From NCBI GenBank assembly GCA_021234155.1, contig JAJEKV010000039.1:808001-872000 (forward strand): a DNA stretch of 64,000 nucleotides, written 5' to 3'. The stretch's first letter is position 1, and every line of letters starts with the position of its first letter. This DNA is from Isoetes taiwanensis (taxonomy: Eukaryota > Streptophyta > Lycopodiopsida > Isoetales > Isoetaceae). The notes below the pieces were generated by a model. That model worked only from the letters and a program-made list of their open reading frames with translations, searched no databases and was not told the origin of the DNA. The translations under genes and the position numbers were made by a program. This document shows, piece by piece, positions 9,242 through 20,708 of this stretch.

Positions 9242-11148
9242 TGTGACCTTCCAGGACAGTATACGGTCCCAGGTCGTATACTGTACTGCCTCGTCACGCG
9301 TACACGCCACTCCGACTGACGTGTACGCTAACGTGTAGCCAGGTGGGTAGCCCTAGGGGGCAACGTGCCAGAAATATGTGCAACTATTAATGTGCACATT
9401 TTCCAACGTACACATTAATGTGGGCACACATTTCCATGTGGGCACACTTGGCCACCTAGCCATTAAAGGCAAGTGGGCCCATTACCAATTATCCCACATG
9501 CCAAAAGGGGATAATTGGAAACCCTAGCCAACCCCTTGTCTATTAAGGGAGGGAAACCCCTTGCCCAATTTTCGTTTCTAGGGTTTTAGAACTCTGTTTT
9601 GGCTGCCTCAACAGCCAAAACCGCCTCCCAGACTTTGCCTGAGAGAATTGCACCATTAGTTTCCCTCGGTTCGAGCGTTTCAGCAGGATGGTCGAGCTCA
9701 GGTCAGGAGGAGCCACTCAAGGATCAGGTATTTGGCCAATTAGATAGTCTAAACCCTATTTCAGTCATAGAATCAGTAGGTTTAGCCTATTAAATTGCCC
9801 ATAGCAGCCTTCTAGATCTCTAGATACCAGCCTTTAACTAAAGAACCTAACTCTATGATGTAGATTAGATATAGTTCTTTAGTTCTTCTGTGATGTATAT
9901 GGATGATGTATCTCTATGAACTCCTTGTATTGGGAAGGGGGGTAGAGACCTAAAGCTTGGTAGTAGATGCTCCTAGAGTAGCCTCTCTAGCACACTATAG
10001 ATTCGGCCTGTGCACAAGAACCCCACCTGGTTGTGGGTGAAGGGGCCAGACTGGCTTAGAAGGAGGTTCGTGTTCTGACTCTTGAACGATCCCTATGGCG
10101 TGTTAATGCTGCCGGGGATCATTGTGACTGGGTCTAATGGCTTGCCACTGAGTGCGGGCAAGGCATGGGCTCGACACCCGTGGGGTGGGGTTCACCTTCC
10201 AATGGGTTCAACTCGAATACGGGCAGTGGCCCTCTAGTCACCTCGAAATCAAAGATGTAGATCTCTGGAGGGAGTGATCCCTACCGCCCCATCGGGCCCG
10301 GGGAGATGAAACCCGTGAATAGCCCTTTTGGCTATGCATCCGGGCGGGCTCTGATCAGTCCCGACACCTTTCAGCCTACTCTGCAAAGTGTGCACAGGAG
10401 GGGCGGATGGAGTGGACAACCCTATGCCATGTTCATATGCCAGCCCAATCCATTGTCATGAATTATGTCCGCAATGAACTCTGGAGACACAAGCCGTCAG
10501 TCATTCCCTTGAATCTGAGCCTTGGGTAGGACTTCCCATATGTATTGTGCTCACCTTGTTTATGCAGATGTGATGGACCACCCTTCGAGGTGGATATGTG
10601 CTTGTGTTATATACTGACATGTATGTTTACGCTTCCGCAGCTAGGTAGGCCCTGAGGGAGACGGGGTAAAATGACCCCTTCACTCTTCCCACTGGAACCG
10701 GCATGGTTGCAGTGTTATGTGGAGGGCCCTGTATCGGCATGGAGCTGGTATGGGGGATGAACTCCTGTTTGTATACGGTGAGTGCACCGTATACGAGTAG
10801 GGGACGTCACAACAGCAGACGGTTCTCGAAACGGAGTTTCGAGCGCGAAGAAGGTTCCTAGACTGTTGGAGCCAGAAAAGAGGCCTAGGGTTAGGGTTTA
10901 GGCCTTTATAGGTTAGGGTTCACATGTTATGTCACATGGCTCCAATAGGGTAAGTCCGTGTGGCGGGTGCCCAATAGGTTAAGGCCACGTGGAAATGGTC
11001 TTAACCTAAGGTTGGCTAAGTTATATGAATAACTTAGTCATGCCCCCTAGCCACTTTCTAAGGCATACAAGGCTACATAGGTAGACTTGTATGGTGACGG
11101 GTCTAGGAATATACGTATTTATAGCGTATATTCCCCTGGAACGTCACA
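9242..11148 (+). repeat. 3' LTR of the chromovirus
   Basis: It starts TGTGACCTTCCAGG and ends CCTGGAACGTCACA, an imperfect inverted terminal pair that continues into TATACG on both sides. The length is about 1.9 kb. A second possible end, GGGACGTCACA at 10811, fits the start less well. Palindromic GTATAC stretches lie near both ends. AAACCCTAA-type telo-box motifs (GGGTTTAGG, 10885-10897) and TTTATAG occur near 10890. No 5' partner is in the window. Confidence 0.7.
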
Positions 11149-11417
11149 TCTTCTGCACTTTAGTTGAAAAATAGTCGGATAACAGACCAATAGCACCTTA
11201 TCTACTCCTTTAAGATATAAAATGAAATGATTTCAAACAAAGAATAGCATAGTTTAAGCTTACTTTTTAGACAGTGGTCAATTCTAATCTCGAAAGTAAA
11301 TGGTGCTGATAAAAGAAATGCTTGACCTTTATTTGATAGAGCCATTATCAGATCTCTGCTCTGTGGCATCTTGAAACCAAACTTTAGGGGCATTTTTGAA
11401 ACCAGGCTCTACTCCAG
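11149..11417. other. Host-like sequence before the LINE
   Basis: AT-rich DNA with no supported gene. It was split from 16097 onward by the LINE insertion. Confidence 0.4.
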
Positions 11418-11502
11418 ATTCATGCACATCACCTGGGGGATGGTTCTTGGCGCTAGGTTGGCGCTAGGTTGAGCGCTTGGCGAGAAAAGGTAAGGTGACA
11501 GG

Positions 11503-13347
11503 ATGTGTACTGTAGATGTGGGGCCAACAGAGGGCCAATCTGGGGACACGGGTGTTGGAAACCGGGATTTGTGTGGAAAAGCAACAGGAGATGGACAGAA
11601 AACAGGGGGACAAGGGAAAGTTGTATCAGAAGGCAGTGATAAGGACATTGAGAGTCAGATGATGATGTATTTTGGGCAGATGTCACGTCAGAATAGAATC
11701 CAGTTGATTGATATGGTACGATGTATGAATGAAAAGGGGGTAAAAAATCTGGATAACAGTAAGAATACCTACTTTACCTGTGGAGATTGGCTGATTCCGA
11801 GTATGGCGGAAGGAAGTCGGGTGACGAGATCGCGGTCGATCCCAACGATTCAAATGCAGTCCCACTTGGTGCAGCCGATTCTGAACGAGATAAATGCTGA
11901 GCAAGGGACCCAATTCGACAAAATAAAGAGAAGAGGCAGCCATGAATTCAGAGGTATCCCCTCCCTCAAACATGTCTTTGTCCCGGATAGGCTTAAACAA
12001 CTTGAAACCAAGGCAGTAATTGGGTGTATAAGGCATGAAGGGGTGAAGCTCAGTCTGTTAAGAAATGAAATTTGCAAAATAAACAAGAACATTGAGGTAA
12101 CAGGAATGTATTGGCTCGATTTTCCTTTTTTTGTTGTGGAATGTGGAAATGAACAATCTGTTCAGCTCCTCCTGAAACAAGGAACCATTTTTAAGGCCAA
12201 TACTCAGTTCTATTTTCAAAAATGGAAGGCGAAATTCGACCCTCAGAACTTGAATGAACTATACCACCCAGCCTCTTGTTCTGTGCAGGGCCTTAGCCCA
12301 ATCTACTGGCACGAGGAGATTTTTAGGAGGTTATTCTCCTCAATTGGAGAATACATAGGATGGGAATCAGTTCCTGAAAGGGCTCCTAAGGTTTGGATCC
12401 AATTGAATATTTTGAACTCGATCCCATCCTCTGTCCAATACCAAGATTTCTTTGGAGATCAGAAGAGCCTAAAGGTAAATTGGCAAGGTCTCCCAAGCCC
12501 TTGTAATGTCTGTGGTTTGAGACTTCATGGAGGGGGAGTATGCAAAGGAACTAAGCAATTCAGCTCTGATTTATCTAATTCCAACACAAGGAAGACTCAA
12601 GAAGGGTGTGAACAAAAGATCATTAATGGTACTCTTGGGAATGTGGAAGGAACAGCACAAAGAGAGGAAATTTGGACTCCAGGAACCAAAAAAAGAAGAC
12701 AACACAAAAATGGTAGTGCCTACAAAAAAGCAAGAAAGGATAAAGCAAGATCAAAAAATATGGAACAGCAAAAACAAAAAAACAATGATAAAGCTGTGAG
12801 GAAACAATGGAAGGAGAAGGAAAAAAATATAAAATTGGCATGTCATGTCAAGGTTCTCAACAAACCAGTAGGCCAAGGATTGGAGGAATCCAAAGACTTA
12901 TTAAGCCCTACTGAAGGATTGATCCAGAAAGGTGATAAAGGGAAAGAGGTAATCTGCCTGGAACAGAAGGAGATGGTTGTCACACCTGCTCATCAGCTCA
13001 GAAAAAATACCCTTACTATTCAGGAATCTGATTTTCCTCCAGTCAATACATATCCTGAGTCTTCTGACTCAGATCTTTCCACAGGGGGTACACTTCTGCT
13101 CAAAGGAGAGGGTTCTCAAATTCATGAAGAAGTAACTCCTATAAGTATTAATTTTTCCACTCCTGGAAAAATTACACAGAGCCCTGATATGGGAGATATC
13201 CTCTTGGACATAATGGAGAGAGAACAGGAGATTGAAAATGGGGAAAGGGTCCCTCCACCAACCGAAGTTCTTAACTCCAAAGAAACACGATGTATGAAAA
13301 CAAGTTTAAATTCTATACAAAATCCCCAATGGAAGATCTGCCCATAG
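11503..13347 (+). CDS. LINE ORF1 protein with CCHC knuckle
   Basis: This 614-residue uninterrupted frame starts 76 bp from the LINE 5' end. The middle part (VFVPDRLKQLETKAVIGC .. YFQKWKAKFDP .. SPIYWHEE .. PKVWIQL) resembles the DUF4283-type domain that precedes the knuckle in plant L1 ORF1 proteins. A CCHC knuckle, CNVCGLRLHGGGVC, follows at about residue 335. The C-terminal half is a lysine-rich linker (about 400-450) and a low-complexity acidic tail. The protein should bind LINE RNA in the ribonucleoprotein particle. The frame is intact, unlike ORF2. Confidence 0.8.
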   Translation: MCTVDVGPTEGQSGDTGVGNRDLCGKATGDGQKTGGQGKVVSEGSDKDIESQMMMYFGQMSRQNRIQLIDMVRCMNEKGVKNLDNSKNTYFTCGDWLIPSMAEGSRVTRSRSIPTIQMQSHLVQPILNEINAEQGTQFDKIKRRGSHEFRGIPSLKHVFVPDRLKQLETKAVIGCIRHEGVKLSLLRNEICKINKNIEVTGMYWLDFPFFVVECGNEQSVQLLLKQGTIFKANTQFYFQKWKAKFDPQNLNELYHPASCSVQGLSPIYWHEEIFRRLFSSIGEYIGWESVPERAPKVWIQLNILNSIPSSVQYQDFFGDQKSLKVNWQGLPSPCNVCGLRLHGGGVCKGTKQFSSDLSNSNTRKTQEGCEQKIINGTLGNVEGTAQREEIWTPGTKKRRQHKNGSAYKKARKDKARSKNMEQQKQKNNDKAVRKQWKEKEKNIKLACHVKVLNKPVGQGLEESKDLLSPTEGLIQKGDKGKEVICLEQKEMVVTPAHQLRKNTLTIQESDFPPVNTYPESSDSDLSTGGTLLLKGEGSQIHEEVTPISINFSTPGKITQSPDMGDILLDIMEREQEIENGERVPPPTEVLNSKETRCMKTSLNSIQNPQWKICP

Positions 13348-13718
13348 ATATTGAGAGGGAAGGAGAAAGATTTGATCAAGAAGATGATTCAAATATGATG
13401 GACTCTACTTTAACTCCTATAAGTCCTGTCAAAGGCCAGGGTGAAGTACACCAGGATGAGCACAGGCCTATAACACCATCTAGCCTAGGATTGGAGAAAT
13501 CCAGTGGACTAATAAGTCTAGATGGCCAGGTAGTGCTGACTAAGATATCAAATGGTATGGGATCAAACCCAATAAACCCATTTGAGTATAAGAATGAGGG
13601 GTCGATTGCCAAAAAGGATGATCTTGAGGTATTCTATACACCTATGATTAAAAAATGCAATAAAAGGTTCGGTTCTCGGTGACAAACCTTTAACTTAAGG
13701 TCTCGGGGCTAGAACTAA

Positions 13719-15454
13719 GTGCCCCACTCAATGAGGATAATCACTTGGAATATGAGGGGGATAAAGGGCCCCCTCAAAAGAAAGAGAGCACTCATAGCTC
13801 TTAAGGAGATGAAAGCTGATATTATTTTGTTACAGGAACATAGACTTCCAAGTTTTGAGTCCCAACACTTGGGGTCTTGGATCATTCCCAATGGAGACTC
13901 TGTATATGCCCAAGCTGATGGGACAAAGGGAGGTATCTGTATGGTTTGGAAAGGTTTTGGCTGCTGTCAGAAATTCACACATAGCTCAGGGAGATGGACT
14001 GTAGCTGTCTTAGAGAAAGGAGCAGAAAAATTGGGAATCTTCAATGTCTATGCATCCACTGAACCAAATGAAAGGGCTGATCAATGGACTCAAATGAGAC
14101 AATGGATAGCTGGCAATCAAATGGAAAATTACTTGATAGCAGGTGACTTCAATAACACACCACAATGGGATCAAAAGTTAGGGAAGAAATTGAATATGTC
14201 TCATTAGAGGTAATTTGAGATCTCATTTTGTCCCATTAAGGGATGCTTAAAAAGCCACATCAGCTTTTTAAACTGTCCAATAAGAGAAGAGCTCCAATGT
14301 ATTTTATTCCAGTATTATGTGGCAGCAGTAATTAATGCAGTTCTAACTAACTTTTGCAGTGTCATTTTTCTACTATAACTTTTGATCAAAAACTCCGATT
14401 CGAACACTATTTGTGGCAATGGATTCGTCTCCTCAAGATCTTTCTAATGACAACCCATTGTTATATCTTTTGGGATGTAAATATATAAGAAAAGAGCAAA
14501 AAACCATATTTTTTAAGGTTAACACATATGGCTTGTATTGAAATACATCATAACCATATATCACTTGAAAGATCTTTTCATTCTGCATCTAATGCAACAA
14601 ACGCCGCATCATTTTCATGAGTAGATCAAAAGTTATAGGGAAAAAACGACAGCAATGAAGTTGTTAATGCTGCATTAATTGCAGTTTGATGTAGAGTACT
14701 CATTCTATTGGAGGATTCTTATGGGGACAAAAGGAGATCTCAAATTACCTCTAATGAAAAGGGAATCTGCTGCTTGGGATTTGCTGATGATTGAGTGTGT
14801 ATATATCCCCCCATCTTCATCTCAAACTTATTCCTGGAGTAATAAGAGAAAGGGAGATGATAGAACATACTGCCTGCTGGATAGATTCTATATTTGCAAT
14901 AAATCTCTGCTCAACTGGGATAATGTGGTTGTTACTGGAGACATAGGGAATTCTATTTCTGATCACATCCCACAATACTTGGATGACAAAATGGTTGCAT
15001 GTAAGGGTGGTCAGAACATCCCATTTAAATTCAACACAGAACTGTTGAAATGCAAAAGATTTTGTGATGAATTCAAGATCTTTTATAGTTCAAGATCTTT
15101 TGGAGTTGGTCTGCCCAGATTAATAAAGGAGCCCCTACTGATCAAAATTTGCTTAGTTTTTGGGATACCAATGATAGACTGGAGAGTACCACAAGAACTT
15201 TGAGCTGCTGGGTTGTCTGGCTACACAGAAACAGGGTTGTGATTAATAATCAAACTCCTTCCATCATATGGCTTAAGAGAGCTTTTGTAGACATTATCCA
15301 AATAACTGCCATAGCTCACAGGATGCTCAAAGGAAAGAAATATGACTCAGCTTGGAACTCTCTAGGGAAATTCTATGGCTTATATGATTTCTTTCTAACT
15401 AATCTAACAATTTCAGATGATGTACTGCACAGATGCACAGAGGATACTCAATAG
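13719..15454 (+). pseudogene. LINE ORF2: endonuclease, RT deleted, C-terminal fragment
   Basis: The APE-type endonuclease starts MRIITWNMRGIKGP and has LLQEHR and AGDFNN, the first two active-site blocks. The MITE at 14203-14755 interrupts it. It resumes with YSWSNKRKGDDRTYCLLDRF and ends with GNSISDHIP, the last catalytic block. After about 15100 the frame breaks. It continues at about 15200 with WVVWLHRNRVVINNQ, similar to the C-terminal end of L1 ORF2. The reverse transcriptase with its YADD box is absent, so an internal deletion of about 2 kb is inferred. Confidence 0.75.
14203..14755. mobile_element. MITE with about 32-bp terminal inverted repeats inside LINE ORF2
   Basis: ATTAGAGGTAATTTGAGATC at 14203 is mirrored by GATCTCAAATTACCTCTAAT ending at 14755. 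The repeat continues inward to TTTTGTCCC with one mismatch. Further inward the two halves still match loosely in inverted order (for example CTATAACTTTTGATC near 14376 and GATCAAAAGTTATAG near 14627), so the unit can fold back on itself. It has no coding capacity. It splits the LINE endonuclease exactly between two conserved blocks, which dates it after the LINE. Confidence 0.85.
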
Positions 15455-15803
15455 AGTTGGGAGTATGGATCGAGCAATGGGAGTGGCTGAAGATTCAGAG
15501 GGGGAAGATACCCAATTGTCTCAAGAAGAACTGGAGGAAAGGGTGATTCAGCTCAAGCAGGCGGTTATACATGCTAAGGCCATTAAGAAGGTGCTGAAAC
15601 GGGCTGAAGTGTGGAGGTATAACAGTCTTAAGCCCTACTTCACCTCTCTGTACCATAAGTGGCAGCAGAAAAGAGAGGCCAACGTGTTGCTGCTCCTTGA
15701 TTTTACAAATTTCCAGATTTGTGTACTGGACACTCTCCTTACAATCCTTGGAAACTGGAGAGGTGATGATATTACAATAGAGGATTTACTGGATGAAGAC
15801 TGA
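15417..15803 (+). CDS. Unknown 128-residue frame near the LINE 3' end
   Basis: It overlaps the end of the ORF2 fragment and precedes a second small frame (15793-16038). The middle part (EELEERVIQLKQAVIHAKAI) looks helical and coiled-coil forming. I recognise no domain. Being inside the LINE and before its poly(A), it may be part of the element's 3' region or captured sequence. Confidence 0.3.
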   Translation: MMYCTDAQRILNRVGSMDRAMGVAEDSEGEDTQLSQEELEERVIQLKQAVIHAKAIKKVLKRAEVWRYNSLKPYFTSLYHKWQQKREANVLLLLDFTNFQICVLDTLLTILGNWRGDDITIEDLLDED

Positions 15804-16065
15804 AGTGGGAAACAGAACCAAAGGAAACTTTCAGATGCAAAAAAGATATATTATTTTGGTTAAACAGTTTATTAGTATTGCTGTATTACTATGGTACATG
15901 GATCCCTTCTATAAGGACCAAGTAACACATTTTGGCATCATGTATCCTTTGCATGAGGATCATGATTTTTGGCTGAATAGTATCATGCAACTATTAGGTA
16001 TGTCTGTAATGATATACCACCTGATGTATCTTTTTTAGATGAAATATAAAAACAACCTTGCCCTC

Positions 16066-16087
16066 AAAAAAAAAAAAAAAAAAAAAA
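16066..16087 (+). other. LINE poly(A) tail
   Basis: About 22 adenines directly before the 3' target-site duplication. Confidence 0.85.
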
Positions 16088-16096
16088 ATTCATGCA

Positions 16097-17460
16097 TAAA
16101 GTATAGCAGAGCTGCAAATATACTTTTAACGTCTGACAAATATAAGATGCATGCTGCTAGTTGATCAGGTTTGTGCAACATTTTGGTAATGAGATTGAAA
16201 AAAATGGGCATTCTCCAAGTTTCCGCACAACTCTGAAATGGAAGGAAGACAAGCTATACAGGAGAGCATCCATATAACACTCAAGCAAATAGCAGGCAGA
16301 AAAGGTGTGTAAGTATTTTAGCAAGCTAAACACTAAACAAATACTGGACGTAGAGGCATAATAAGGGCCTAGAGGGCTCTAATATCCAGTGCTCTGAAAC
16401 CAGATTCTTCATGCTTAAAATAGAAGAGAGCTGCCATGGCCGATGCAATAATTTTTCTAAGGCAAGTGCAAAAGCAGGATGCACATCAATAACGGCATAA
16501 TACCAAATATGTTTTGATCTCGTGGGGCACGGAGGATATTTTAGAGAAGCAGCTTATTTCGTTCAGGCAATTGGATAGCTCTGATTGATGCATGTAAAAT
16601 GCATGGGAACATAATCATGGCAACGCAACTCCTCAGTAGACTTGTTCATTTAGATTGTATCCATTCTGCAGCATATGTGCTGATATCAAATATCTGTGCA
16701 AATGTTCCAGTTTTGGAAGTCCAGAAACATGTACATGACAAATCAGATCAAATAGCAAACATCTAGTACACAAAGCAGGCATACAAAAAGAGAGTAATGA
16801 TTTTGTCGGCAATAGGAATTCAAAATCTAGGCAGTCATCAAATGGGCAATTTGGCTTTGAACAACTAAAGGAAACACATTATATGCATGCTGCTTTATAT
16901 GAATCAATGAGGCTATACCCTGCTGTTCCAACTCAAAACGAAGGCTGCACTGAGAGTAACGGGTATGAGAGTAACTTACAATCCATATGCAATAGGAAGA
17001 TATAACAAAGATTGCAGATAATACCTGCTTATTACAAGTAAGCTTCTTCTGAGTTAAATGTCCACGTTACCAAATTCTGCTTGCATATTCTTCACTGCTT
17101 TGCTTCAACAGATTTCATTCCTACTTCAGAGCTGGAGGATGCAGAAGTTCCGGAATGTTTCCCCTTCAACAATGTGGACTGCAAAGATTTCAGATGATGC
17201 CATTGAACTTTCGAAAAAGGCACAGATGCAAACGAGATGATTATTGTCAATGCTCTTAAGTTATGTGCGTGGGATGCCTGAGCCGACATTCTTGGTTTGG
17301 CAGCCCATGATGCCATCTAACAGGTCAGAAAAACGAAAAATCATGAAGGATAATGAAAATCAGGACTAAAAACCTTACCTTTGCACCAGTTCAAGGGAGG
17401 TCCAAAGACCGTGAGTGCCTGATGAACTTGGAGGAGGATCTGTGTCGCGGAGGCAAAATA
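16097..17460 (-). other. Host-like region, possible 3' exons on minus strand
   Basis: Mostly AT-rich noncoding sequence. On the minus strand an exon-like segment at about 17456-17377 ends at a good donor (AAAG|GTAAGG), and a following acceptor (CTGTTAG|) lies at about 17320. The joined frame gives a short peptide (..FGPPLNWCKDGIMG..) with no recognised similarity. Treat it as unproven. Confidence 0.25.
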
Positions 17461-18290
17461 AAATAACGCGCGTGCCCTTTTCCATCTCCGTGTTTTTTTT
17501 TTTACCTATTTTCTAATTTTTTTTGGCCGTAGATCTTTAAAGAAAAAAATCTGACGGCGAAACTATTGCCACATCAGTTTTTTATGAGGTGGACATGCTA
17601 CGTTAATAGCCTAGAATTGCAAGGAGGGTTGCACGCTTGATTAGGCCGGCGTGCTAAAAATAAGACACGTCTAATTTTAATGATATTTTTAACATATGTG
17701 ACACTGTCTTATTTTATAATGGGGGAAATCCCCTGGTATAAAATAAGACTCCATTCCCCTTGAAAGGAGGAACCGAACCTATCTAAACCTAAATGGGACA
17801 TGTCTTATTTTTAAAAGTAAAAATTCATTTCTTTCTTATTTCCTTATGTGGCCCAATAGAAATGGCCTATGAGTCGCTTTATGAATTACACAACATTGCC
17901 AGTCGGAGCCCATGCCTCCACCTCGCACCTTCCACAAGCCTCCCTGCTTTAAAGCAGAATTGTTGAAACAAATACTGGCCCAAAAATCTGTTGAAGCAGA
18001 ATCCTGCATAAAATGTGAGAAAAAAGCTTGGCGTGCCTCCGCGGGCATGTAAACAGAAGAAGCATTTTAACGTGGACTGCTTGAAAGGAAAGAAAAATAA
18101 TAGAACAGTGCAAAAAAAACCCATCACAAAAAAAAACCAGATTGAAGAGGTCGGATATAGCAGCAACTCCGACAGCGTCAAAGATGCCAGGATGTCCATC
18201 GCCATAGCCATCTGCCATCTCCATGCGGCTGCTCCTTCCCAGCTATCCAAGAAACATCCTAAAAAGCCCAACCCTATTCAGATGGTCTGG
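17461..18290. other. No supported gene
   Basis: AT-rich noncoding DNA with T-runs near 17490-17520. Frames here are short and lack family similarity. Confidence 0.4.
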
Positions 18291-18295
18291 CCAAT

Positions 18296-18655
18296 TGATT
18301 AGGCGGGGGTGGTTAAGGAACGATACATTTGGTATCAGAGTAGGGTTCGAGTTCGAGTCTCTATGGGAGCATGTACATCTTTGGAGAGATGGTCTTGGAC
18401 ACTATGGGATGGTGTGGTATATGGTCTTATGATGCTTGAGAACGAGCATAGTTCTAGTAAAAAAGATTGTAACGCACCCATAGGAGACACCTTGAGTAGA
18501 TCTTAGTGTGGCGTTTTATGATACCACCATAAGAGGGTGGGATGGATTTTCTATAAATATCTGAATGTTTTTCTTGGGTCTTATAAGGAACGTTACATGG
18601 TGTCCCCGGACGATAAAAATTAATTCTATTCTATTCTATTCTATTCTTTAAATGT
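18296..18655 (+). mobile_element. SINE-like repeat with (TTCTA)n tail
   Basis: Near its start it has TGGTTAAGG (box A-like) and about 35 bp later GTTCGAGTCTC (box B-like, GWTCRANNC), as in a tRNA-derived pol III promoter. It ends in repeated TTCTA (18628-18650). A related copy without the tail is at 23820-24020. The sequence TTTGGTATCAGAG in it also resembles an LTR primer-binding site, so an LTR-element leader is the alternative reading. Confidence 0.45.
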
Positions 18656-18831
18656 CTATATTTCCCTTTAATGGTCAACTTGTTTTTCCATGGTTGCATT
18701 CTTTGAGGGGTTGGATTGATTACATTGAAGAGAAAAGGGTGTCTAAGAGTGGTTGCATTCAAGGGAAGAAAGGAAAGAAGCAAAGAAAGTAGTAGAAGAG
18801 TATTAATCAAGCATAAATGATGTGTGTCTTT

Positions 18832-19329
18832 GGAAAAGGGCCGCCATCGCTGAAGTGGCAAACGGAACTACCGACCCGAACCTCACGCCTTTTAGCGAGA
18901 AAAGGCCCCGAGTTCCCCGGCCAACGAATCGGGCGGACTCGAGAAAAAAAAGGTAGCCGGATTTAGCAAAAGGGCTAAAAGGGAATTCTAGTTTTAGACG
19001 CACAATACCTTTTTAAAATAGTATAAGTAGCAATTGATCTTCAGAAATTGGGAAGCCGGAAGAGTTTGCCTGCTGTAGAATTACTAATAACTTATTGTTT
19101 GAGTGCCTTACTGAGCTTTAAGAGAATTCCAAAGAATTCCAGAGAGGCTATCCAGCTGGTTAGCAGACTCTCAGAATTGGGAAGAATTTGGGCCTAGTCT
19201 TGCCGTGTTTGCAAATCAGAGCCTGGTTAGGTGGAGAAGTTGTGCCGAAGGAACTTGATCTGGAGTTTCCAGATTGCCTTGATTAACCGTGACTGTTAGT
19301 TTTGCAGATAGAGAAGACTGTTTGTATCA
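18832..19329 (+). repeat. 5' LTR (left part lost)
   Basis: Matches 21092-21547 and extends about 55 bp further to ..GTTTGTATCA before the primer-binding site. The left part present in the 3' LTR (20709-21091) is absent and replaced by unrelated sequence. Confidence 0.75.
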
Positions 19330-19330
19330 A

Positions 19331-19344
19331 TTGATATCAGAGCC
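19331..19344 (+). promoter_or_regulatory. Primer-binding site (tRNA-Met type)
   Basis: TTGATATCAGAGCC, close to TGGTATCAGAGC, the complement of the initiator tRNA-Met 3' end. Confidence 0.7.
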
Positions 19345-19367
19345 GTGACATCCTAAGATTCTGTGAA

Positions 19368-20587
19368 ATGGCCCAGAACAAATTTAATCTTCCTGTAGCT
19401 CAGTATAATCAGGTTATGAATGCTGCTGCATAGATTGCCATTCAGATTGGCATGCCTACATCTGCCAATTTTGAGGAAAATAAAAGGAAACTTGAATATA
19501 TAGCAATTTTGTATTGGTATTTGCTGGATATATTCCAACAGCCTCCTTTGCGTGCAAATGCATCACCAATTACTCCACCACCACCTGATTCTCCTACTGC
19601 AGCCTCCAATGTTAGAACAGGTCGAATTAAATGGTTGGAGAAGGTAGAAGGAATGCCGTCATACGCCAGAGATAAACGGAGTCCACCAGCAGTTCTGGGA
19701 TTCTTGGCAAGCTGGGAAAGTTTCTTTGAAAGAGTTAAAGTTACGGAGGAGCAGAAATTACAGGCCATGGATAAGTATCTAACTGATGTAGCTAGATATG
19801 GTGGCAAGGACAGAAGAAATTGTTACCTCAGATAAAAACCTGGGTAGCTTTTAGAAAAGCATTCGAATTGCACAACTTGCATGCAAATTATTATCCTGAT
19901 CTTAAAAGACAGTGGGATCATTTTAAGCAAGGGGAACATGAATCGGTGCACCACTTTTACTCCAAGTTCTCCTATTTAACGGTGCAGATGGGAGAATTGC
20001 AGCTAGAAGGACTATCTGAAAGTGAAATGACGTCAAAATATGTAGCTGGACTACGAGACCTGCTATACGCAGAGCTATGTTTTGCAGAACCATCGACTAT
20101 TGATGAAGCGGTGTGAAAGGCTGAAGCCCCAGAGATGAAACTTAATCCTAATATAGTGCGGTATGACATTTGGGAGGGGTACCCTCAAGAGAAGAACTTT
20201 AAGCCCGATAATGGCAAGGTATCTAAAAGAGAGAATAAGAGGTATCGAGTAAGTGCCTTGCTTAGTAATGATGAAATCCGTACGAAGGGGAGCAATGGAG
20301 AATGAGGGATGGCCAAATGGCAGGCAAAAGCACCCCCGGGAGGATGTTTTATATGTGGAGGTCCTCACTATAAGAATCAATGTCCGAAATTTATATCCAA
20401 TACTAAAGGAGATTCTGAGCAACCAAAGGAGGATACTCGAGCAAAAGCCCGAACATCTGCGCAGGTTGCCCATGTTCGTGTTGCAGAAGAAGTTCCTGAA
20501 AGTTCCCACGCTAAGTTTGACAAGAAAAAGGCGGAAGCCTATGAAAGAAGCCGGCTTCAAATCGGCTATGTAGGTAAAGATAAGTAA
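19368..20587 (+). pseudogene. gag: Gag-like protein with CCHC knuckle
   Basis: Starts MAQNKFNLP at 19368, has an in-frame TAG near 19431, a frameshift near 19835 and a TGA near 20114. The capsid part is visible (WVAFRKAFELHNL, WDHFKQGEHESVHHFYSKF, YVAGL). It is followed by a knuckle CFICGGPHYKNQC (C-x2-C-x3-H-x4-C) at about 20340-20380. Gag packages element RNA. The stops show this copy is dead. No pol gene follows. Confidence 0.75.
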
Positions 20588-20708
20588 AGTAAAACGTCTG
20601 TGTAGACATGTGTTTGTTGAATGGCTTGAGCATTGTATTCATTTGATTTGAGATAATGAAAGTTTTTTTTTTAAATGAATGTTGCTCTAGAGTTTAGAAG
20701 GGGGCAAC

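Larger units (their letters stand above)
3560..11148 (+). mobile_element. Degenerate Ty3/gypsy chromovirus, 5' LTR missing
   Basis: The order is gag, protease, reverse transcriptase, RNase H, integrase, chromodomain, polypurine tract, LTR. This is the layout of a plant chromovirus (Metaviridae). Gag and the integrase region are mostly open. Protease and the start of RT are broken by several indels and stops. Only the 3' LTR (9242-11148) is recognisable. The element is on the same strand as element 1 and lies directly after it, so it may have inserted there and then lost its 5' end. Confidence 0.85.
11418..16096 (+). mobile_element. L1-type LINE with target-site duplication and poly(A)
   Basis: The element body is 11427-16087. 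It is flanked by ATTCATGCA at 11418-11426 and again at 16088-16096, right after an A-run. It carries ORF1 with a zinc knuckle and ORF2 with an endonuclease, as in plant L1 elements. The reverse transcriptase is missing: ORF2 jumps from endonuclease to a C-terminal fragment. A 0.55 kb MITE sits inside ORF2. The element therefore could not move itself, though its poly(A) and target duplication show it was inserted by L1 machinery. Confidence 0.85.

Noticed and set aside
9599-9793. Small gene starting MAASTAK in the chromovirus LTR
   Set aside because: It lies wholly within the LTR, is short and has no recognisable similarity.
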